Shown here piece after piece: positions 35,575 through 40,147 of a DNA stretch of 40,147 nucleotides. The notes under the pieces are model-generated. The model was not told the DNA's origin, searched no databases, and saw only the letters and a list, made by a program, of their open reading frames with translations. This DNA is from Cephaloticoccus sp. (lineage in GTDB: Bacteria > Verrucomicrobiota > Verrucomicrobiia > Opitutales > Opitutaceae). The stretch lies in assembly GCA_030833445.1 (NCBI GenBank), contig JAURHD010000021.1, forward strand, positions 1 to 40,147. The letters are read 5' to 3'. The position numbers and the translations under genes were made by a program. Each line of letters begins with the position of its first letter. Within the stretch, counting starts at the first letter, position 1.

Positions 35575-36522
35575 TTAGTTGGTGCGGGTCTGCCGCAGTC
35601 GATCAAGGAACACCGCGGCGATGATGACGACGCCGATGATGATTTCCTGAAAATAGGTCGGCCAGCCCATCTGCTGCGAACCGTTGCGCAATGTCGCCAT
35701 AATCAGAGCACCGATCATTGAGCCCAGTATGGTGCCCACGCCACCATTCAAACTGGCTCCGCCAATGATGACTGCCGCAATGATGTCGAGTTCGACGCCG
35801 ATCGCCACCGTGGGATCGCCTTGGCGCAGACGTGACAATTGCATCAGTCCAGCCAAGCCGAAGAAGCAACCCGCGAGCACATAAATGTAGATCTTGTTGC
35901 GCACGGTCGCGACGCCGCAGAGCCGGGCCGTGGCTTCATTCGAACCAATCGCAAAGATATGCCGGCCAAACACTGTTCGTCGCAGCATCACCGCCGTGAG
36001 CACCGCAAGGACCAAGGTGATCCATGCGCCGGTCGGGAGGGTCCAACCGAAAGGGTTGGCCGTGGTCATCCAACCGTTTATGGGAGACGTGTCGTAATTG
36101 ACGGTCTCGTTATTTGCCAGCCACTTGGCGACGCCGCGTGCTATGCCCAGGGTGCCAAGAGTGATGATAAACGGCGTCATTCGCAGTCCGGCGATGGCCG
36201 CCCCATTGAATAATCCGATCAAACCACCTGCTGCGATCACGGCCAACACCACGGCAAAAGTTGGCCAGGCAAGCTGGATCAGGAGTGCACCCACTACGCT
36301 GGTCAATGCGATGACCGAACCCACGCTTAGATCAATGCCACCGCTGATAATGATCAGCGTCATCCCCAAGGCGCCTATCGCCACGATTACCGTCTGCGTG
36401 AGAATAATCTTAAAGTTGGCATAACTCAGAAAGAATTCTCGCACTTCGCCATTAAGCGAAAAAAGTCCGATCACGAGCAGGAGGCCGATAAAAGGGCCGA
36501 ATTGGGCTAATAGCTTTTTCAT
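35575..36522 (-). CDS. rbsC: Sugar ABC transporter permease (RbsC family)
   Basis: 315 residues and about nine to ten hydrophobic segments. The family signature TLIIISGGIDLSVGSVIAL lies near residue 65 and VIIGGASLNGGVGTILGSMIGAL near the C-terminus. It forms the membrane channel of a ribose/xylose-type importer. ATG 36522 begins MKKLLAQFGP; a longer frame runs into rbsA. It is the last gene of rbsB-rbsA-rbsC. The actual sugar is not known. Confidence 0.93.
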   Translation of the reverse strand: MKKLLAQFGPFIGLLLVIGLFSLNGEVREFFLSYANFKIILTQTVIVAIGALGMTLIIISGGIDLSVGSVIALTSVVGALLIQLAWPTFAVVLAVIAAGGLIGLFNGAAIAGLRMTPFIITLGTLGIARGVAKWLANNETVNYDTSPINGWMTTANPFGWTLPTGAWITLVLAVLTAVMLRRTVFGRHIFAIGSNEATARLCGVATVRNKIYIYVLAGCFFGLAGLMQLSRLRQGDPTVAIGVELDIIAAVIIGGASLNGGVGTILGSMIGALIMATLRNGSQQMGWPTYFQEIIIGVVIIAAVFLDRLRQTRTN

Positions 36523-36535
36523 AATGAATACGGTT

Positions 36536-37969
36536 TCAGGCGGCGGCCGTGCCAATAGCCGCACTCATGAGGGTTTGTTCGGTCCAGTCACCCGTAGCAC
36601 GACACTCCACTACGGCACCTCGGCGCATGACGGCGATACGGTCGCACAACCCAAACAGTTCCGGCAGGTAGGAGCTCACCATGATTACGCCACGGCCCTT
36701 GGCGGCCAATTGAACCATGAGTTCATAGATCTGCGCTTTGCTGCCCACGTCGATTCCCCGCGTAGGTTCGTCCAACAGAAAAACATCGGCGGGATACTCC
36801 AGCAGTCGAGCAATGGCCACTTTCTGCTGATTGCCACCGGAGAGTTCACCCACCGCTTGATCAGAATCGCGGGCCTTGATCCCCAGATCTTTGATCCAAA
36901 CTTGCGCCGCATCCGCCGTTTTCCCAGGTGAGAGAATACCCCATCGGGCCATTTGCCGGTATTTGGGCAAGACGATGTTCTCTGATATCGTCAATGGCAG
37001 CATCAGTCCCTCTTCCTTGCGATTTTCACTCAGGTATCCGACCGCCTCCGCCCAACGGAGTGCGGGATTGGTTGCAATCGTTCCGTCGGGATCCAAACCG
37101 AATGCCCGCCGCAGCAACTCGGTTCGACCGGCACCAATCAACCCGCCGATACCTAGAATTTCGCCTGCGTGCACCTGCATGCCGGAGCCAAGGTCGAATT
37201 TCACCTCACCAGTTTGAGCCATGCGTGTCGGATACAAGTCAGTGACTTCTCGTCCGACCATCATGCGCACAATATCATCCTGACTGGCCTGTGCGATATC
37301 CCCACTACCCACGGTCTGACCATCCTTGATCACCGTGTATCGCTGTGCGACCTGCCGAACCTCTTCCAGAAAATGACTGATGTAGATGATGCTGACACCC
37401 TGAGCACTTAACTGCCGGATAATTTCAAACAGACGCTCGGTATCGCGTTGGGTCAAACTGCTGGTCGGTTCATCCATGATCAGGACGCGGGGCTTGGTTA
37501 GCAGCGCGCGCGCGATTTCAATGATCTGCTGTTCAGCAATGGAAAATGACGCCACGGGGCGGTCAATTTCAAGGTATTGATGGGCCAGTCGGGTCAGCAC
37601 TTCACGCGCACGTTTTTTAGCCTCAGGTCGATTCAACCAACCCCAATCCTGCGGTTCATCCCCCATCACGATGTTTTCCCACACACTGAGGTGTGGGGCC
37701 AAACTCAGTTCTTGGTAAATCATCGCCACGCCATGCTTGCGGGCTTCCAGCGTATCAGCCGGTCGGTAGGTCTTGCCTTCCAATTCCATCGTGCCGGCAT
37801 CTGGTGCCAACACTCCGCTCAATACCTTCATCAAGGTGCTCTTGCCGGCTCCATTCTCCCCAATCAGGGCATGCACTTCCCCGCTGGCGACTGAAAGAGA
37901 AACTTCGCGCAGGGCCTGCGTGGCGCCGAAGGCCTTGCTGATGCCCTGCAGTCGAAGTCGGGACTCCAT
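36536..37969 (-). CDS. rbsA: Sugar ABC transporter ATP-binding protein (RbsA family)
   Basis: 477 residues with two ABC domains. The first has Walker A GENGAGKST (37-45), a variant signature FSIAEQQIIEIARAL and Walker B MDEPTSSL. The second has the degenerate P-loop GIGGLIGAGRTE, the signature LSGGNQQKVAIAR and LLDEPTRGIDVG. This pairing of one normal and one degenerate site is usual in RbsA. It is somewhat shorter than the usual 500 or so residues. The ATG is 1 bp after the rbsB stop. Confidence 0.94.
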   Translation of the reverse strand: MESRLRLQGISKAFGATQALREVSLSVASGEVHALIGENGAGKSTLMKVLSGVLAPDAGTMELEGKTYRPADTLEARKHGVAMIYQELSLAPHLSVWENIVMGDEPQDWGWLNRPEAKKRAREVLTRLAHQYLEIDRPVASFSIAEQQIIEIARALLTKPRVLIMDEPTSSLTQRDTERLFEIIRQLSAQGVSIIYISHFLEEVRQVAQRYTVIKDGQTVGSGDIAQASQDDIVRMMVGREVTDLYPTRMAQTGEVKFDLGSGMQVHAGEILGIGGLIGAGRTELLRRAFGLDPDGTIATNPALRWAEAVGYLSENRKEEGLMLPLTISENIVLPKYRQMARWGILSPGKTADAAQVWIKDLGIKARDSDQAVGELSGGNQQKVAIARLLEYPADVFLLDEPTRGIDVGSKAQIYELMVQLAAKGRGVIMVSSYLPELFGLCDRIAVMRRGAVVECRATGDWTEQTLMSAAIGTAAA

Positions 37970-37970
37970 T

Positions 37971-38945
37971 TTAATCCAGATACTTGCTCAACGGCGGCGT
38001 AATCAGATCAATGGTGGCGGGGTCGTTGAGATTCTCCAAGGTCACCAACTCACAACCCGTATCGATATCCTTATCCACGGTCTGGCCCCGCAGACTTGCC
38101 ACGATGGTCTTCACTCCGAGGTAACCCATTTTAAAGGGATTTTGAACGACCAGTCCCTGAAGATCACCTGTTTTCAATGCGGCGAGAGTCTGAGTGCCGG
38201 TATCAAAGCCGACGAACTTCACCTTGCCACCAGCCAAGCCCGCATCACGCAGCGCCAGCAGCATGCCGGTAGCGGACGATTCATTTGGCGCGAATACACC
38301 CGTAACATCCCGACCAAAGCGATTGAGGAGATTCTGTGCTGCGCGGTATGCCGTGTCGCGGGTCGCCCCGGCATGTTGATCGCTGGAAATCACGGTGATC
38401 CCGGGATACTCCTTTTGGATCGTATCAAGAAATCCGGCTTCACGCTGTTCCGTGCTGGTCGATCCCGCGAGCACGCGCAACAAGATCACCTTTCCTTCGC
38501 CGTTAAGCAAAGTGGCCAACCGATGTGCTCCCAAAACACCGCCCTTGTAATTATCGGTGGAAACCGTGCTGATCGGCTTGGTTGAGTTTAGTCCGGAATC
38601 GATGATCACGACCGGTATGCCCACACGCACAGCCGTCTCCGCCGGTGCGACCAGCGCGCGGGCATCCAATGGGGCCAACACGATACCACTCACGCGGCGC
38701 GCAATGAAATTCTCGACCACCTGCACCTGCTGCTCGCGGTCATCTTCACGCAAGGGTCCTTTCCAGATGATCTCGGCATTGATGCCGTCAGCCTGTAATT
38801 CGCGCGAAGCTTTTACGGCGCCGGCATGAATGGATTTCCAAAACTCGTGCGTCGTGCCCTTGGGAATAACCGCAATGCGATAATCTTCAGCACGTGCAAC
38901 CAAGGCAGCAGCCATCAGAACAAACAGTAACAGGGTCTTTTTCAT
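37971..38945 (-). CDS. rbsB: Periplasmic sugar-binding protein (RbsB family)
   Basis: 324 residues with a signal peptide (KK, hydrophobic core, cleavage near ARA-ED at about 19-20). The mature part is a type 1 periplasmic binding protein: YRIAVIPKGTTHEFWKSIHAGA at the start, GIVLAPLDARALVAP, PVVIIDSGLNS, and FAPNESSATGMLLAL. The Lys-Gly-x-x-His-x-Phe-Trp pattern is common in ribose-type and related binding proteins. It is the first gene of the importer operon, 53 bp downstream of a palindromic operator. Confidence 0.94.
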   Translation of the reverse strand: MKKTLLLFVLMAAALVARAEDYRIAVIPKGTTHEFWKSIHAGAVKASRELQADGINAEIIWKGPLREDDREQQVQVVENFIARRVSGIVLAPLDARALVAPAETAVRVGIPVVIIDSGLNSTKPISTVSTDNYKGGVLGAHRLATLLNGEGKVILLRVLAGSTSTEQREAGFLDTIQKEYPGITVISSDQHAGATRDTAYRAAQNLLNRFGRDVTGVFAPNESSATGMLLALRDAGLAGGKVKFVGFDTGTQTLAALKTGDLQGLVVQNPFKMGYLGVKTIVASLRGQTVDKDIDTGCELVTLENLNDPATIDLITPPLSKYLD

Positions 38946-38998
38946 GGGGTAGGAGTAACTAAGAGTCAGCGTTGCGGATTAATCCCCACTTTGTCGAA

Positions 38999-39012
38999 GG
39001 TGAACGTTCACC
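38999..39012. promoter_or_regulatory. LacI-family operator-like palindrome upstream of rbsB
   Basis: The perfect 14-bp palindrome GGTGAACGTTCACC, with the central CG typical of LacI/GalR-family operators. It lies 53 bp upstream of the rbsB start and 23 bp from the end of ridA. It suggests the importer is repressed by a LacI-type regulator, which is not encoded in the window. Confidence 0.6.
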
Positions 39013-39035
39013 CGCAGGGGAAAGAACGAATCCGC

Positions 39036-39497
39036 TCAGGCCTTCAATTCAACCACGACTTGGATCTCGGCCGTGGTGCCTTTGGGCAAACCATTCGTCG
39101 CCACGGCGGCGCGGGCGTGCTTTCCGGCTTCGCCAAAAACCGCCAAAAACAGATTGCTCGCACCGTTGATCACGGCCGGGCTGTCCTCGAAACCATCCAC
39201 AGCATTCACGAAACCGTTGATCATGACGACACGGGCCACTTGGTCGAGCGACCCTACCGCGGCCTTGATATTTGCCAGGGTATTGAGGGCGCAAACTTCG
39301 GCGGCTTTGGCACCGCTTTCGACCGTGTGTTCTCTACCAACCTGCCCCGTATGGGTCATCTTGCCATCGACCATGCAGATGGTGCCGGCGCAATAGAGCA
39401 GATTGCCGGTGCGCACGGTGGGCACATAGCTGCCGGCCGAAGCAGGAGGCGTGGGAAGAGTAAGACCGAGTTCGGCGATTTTTGCTTCAGGATTCAT
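39036..39497 (-). CDS. RidA family protein (YjgF/YER057c)
   Basis: 153 residues of the RidA fold, which hydrolyses reactive enamine/imine intermediates or has related roles. Visible features are NLLYCAGTI, the central ANIKAAVGSLDQVARVVMINGFVN split over about 85-110, and a C-terminal ARAAV...LPKGTTAEIQVV segment with the Arg equivalent to the active-site one in RidA. Length is above the 130 or so of classical RidA because of an N-terminal extension; it belongs to the YjgH/RutC-like longer group. ATG 39497 is chosen. It is followed by the importer operon in the same direction. Confidence 0.9.
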   Translation of the reverse strand: MNPEAKIAELGLTLPTPPASAGSYVPTVRTGNLLYCAGTICMVDGKMTHTGQVGREHTVESGAKAAEVCALNTLANIKAAVGSLDQVARVVMINGFVNAVDGFEDSPAVINGASNLFLAVFGEAGKHARAAVATNGLPKGTTAEIQVVVELKA

Positions 39498-39547
39498 GAA
39501 TTTAAGTGGTGTCGTAATCTTACTGTGACGCAAAGCGGATTTTAAGA

Positions 39548-40147
39548 TTATTGCGGGGGCAAAAATTCCGTTGTCGCCATATCTGCGGCTTGGAGCGGTG
39601 TCTCCAGAATATTGAACTCTCGCAACACTTCGATTTCGCGCTGCAGCCGGGCGAGATCCAGCCGGCCAATCGCTTCTCCACGTTGCGGATAGCCTTCCAC
39701 CAAGGCGTGATCGATCAGGGCCTGACGCGAATAGTCGAGCTGCTCCTGAGACATGTTTTTGTTCTCAGTCAGAATCATCATGTTGGCCGGGGTCGGATCA
39801 CCCGTGAGGTAGTCCTGCCAGCCCTTGATGGATGCAGCCAAAAAAGCCCGCACCAGATCCGGCGAACTGCGGATCAATTCACGTCGGCAGACGATCCCCT
39901 GATACACATCGTAGCCGGCATCGGTCAGCGGCAAGGTGCGCACCACCAGGCCCTTCTGGCGGGCAAAAAATGGTTCGCTGGTAAGAAAGCAACTTTGGAT
40001 GAAATCCTTGTCGCCCAGAAACGTCCCAAGTCCGTAGGTCGTCGGAATCAGACTGAATGTGATTCCATATTTTTTTTGAATGAAAGGAATCCAAGCCATG
40101 CTGACCGGGGCCATGATAGTGCGTCCGTCCAGATCGGCAAAACTGTG
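39548..40147 (-). CDS. ABC transporter substrate-binding protein (NMT1/SsuA type), 5' truncated
   Basis: 199 codons; the start lies beyond the window. It has the NMT1/THI5-like periplasmic binding fold: FADLDGRTIMAPVS at the visible start, GLGTFLGDKDFIQSCFLTSEPFFA, then DVYQGIVCRRELIRSSPDLVRAFLAASIKGWQDYL split over about 95-130. Such proteins bind pyrimidine precursors of thiamine, nitrate, sulfonates or similar ligands; the ligand cannot be told from this part. It is 50 bp ahead of ridA in the same direction. Confidence 0.88.
   Translation of the reverse strand, partial: HSFADLDGRTIMAPVSMAWIPFIQKKYGITFSLIPTTYGLGTFLGDKDFIQSCFLTSEPFFARQKGLVVRTLPLTDAGYDVYQGIVCRRELIRSSPDLVRAFLAASIKGWQDYLTGDPTPANMMILTENKNMSQEQLDYSRQALIDHALVEGYPQRGEAIGRLDLARLQREIEVLREFNILETPLQAADMATTEFLPPQ

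Overview
The window looks like a chromosomal segment from a member of the Verrucomicrobiota, most likely the Opitutales/Opitutaceae side. This is inferred from gene content and from the style of the protein sequences: a Rho factor with a long low-complexity N-terminus, a family B DNA polymerase, several proteins without recognisable families, moderately high GC, and many starts without a clear Shine-Dalgarno site. No phage, insertion sequence or CRISPR array is visible. Genes are tightly packed and every gap is under 300 bases.

Layout. 1-2210: minus strand, acetyl-CoA synthetase (acs), then a terminator-like hairpin, a 37-codon prepilin stub and the first codons of another gene at the edge. 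2330-6287: plus strand, a short divergent Rho paralogue, an uncharacterised toroid-like protein, a strong terminator and hisF, whose end overlaps a convergent acyl carrier protein gene. 6757-9140: two conserved proteins of unclear role and a YhaM-like 3'-5' exoribonuclease. 9137-17432: a minus-strand operon coaE > rho > gspE/pilB-2 > pilT > gspE/pilB-1 > pilC. 17537-19937: an HD-domain hydrolase and comM. 20013-20084: tRNA-Glu(CTC). 20165-24474: minus-strand glgA > photolyase > SDR39U1-type epimerase > ndk. 24554-27391: rnr and a DUF5069-like gene. 27410-32700: minus-strand proS > clpS > helical protein > 6S RNA > small membrane protein > family B DNA polymerase. 32787-35572: a membrane-anchored protein, argA and a nitrilase-fold amidohydrolase. 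35575-40147: an rbsBAC-type sugar ABC transporter behind a LacI-like palindrome, a RidA protein, and the 3' part of an NMT1-type binding protein that runs off the window.

The main observation is that every visibly broken gene belongs to type IV pilus or DNA-uptake functions. gspE/pilB-1 has an in-frame TAG, gspE/pilB-2 has a one-base frameshift, comM has an in-frame TAG at a conserved position, and the prepilin at the left edge stops after its transmembrane helix. Housekeeping genes and pilT/pilC are intact. This suggests recent decay of natural competence or piliation, suppression of amber codons, or assembly error; read-level checks would decide. Other points of interest are two Rho paralogues, one without the aromatic RNA-binding motif, and a convincing unlabelled 6S RNA of about 186 nt with its own promoter directly ahead of a membrane protein gene.
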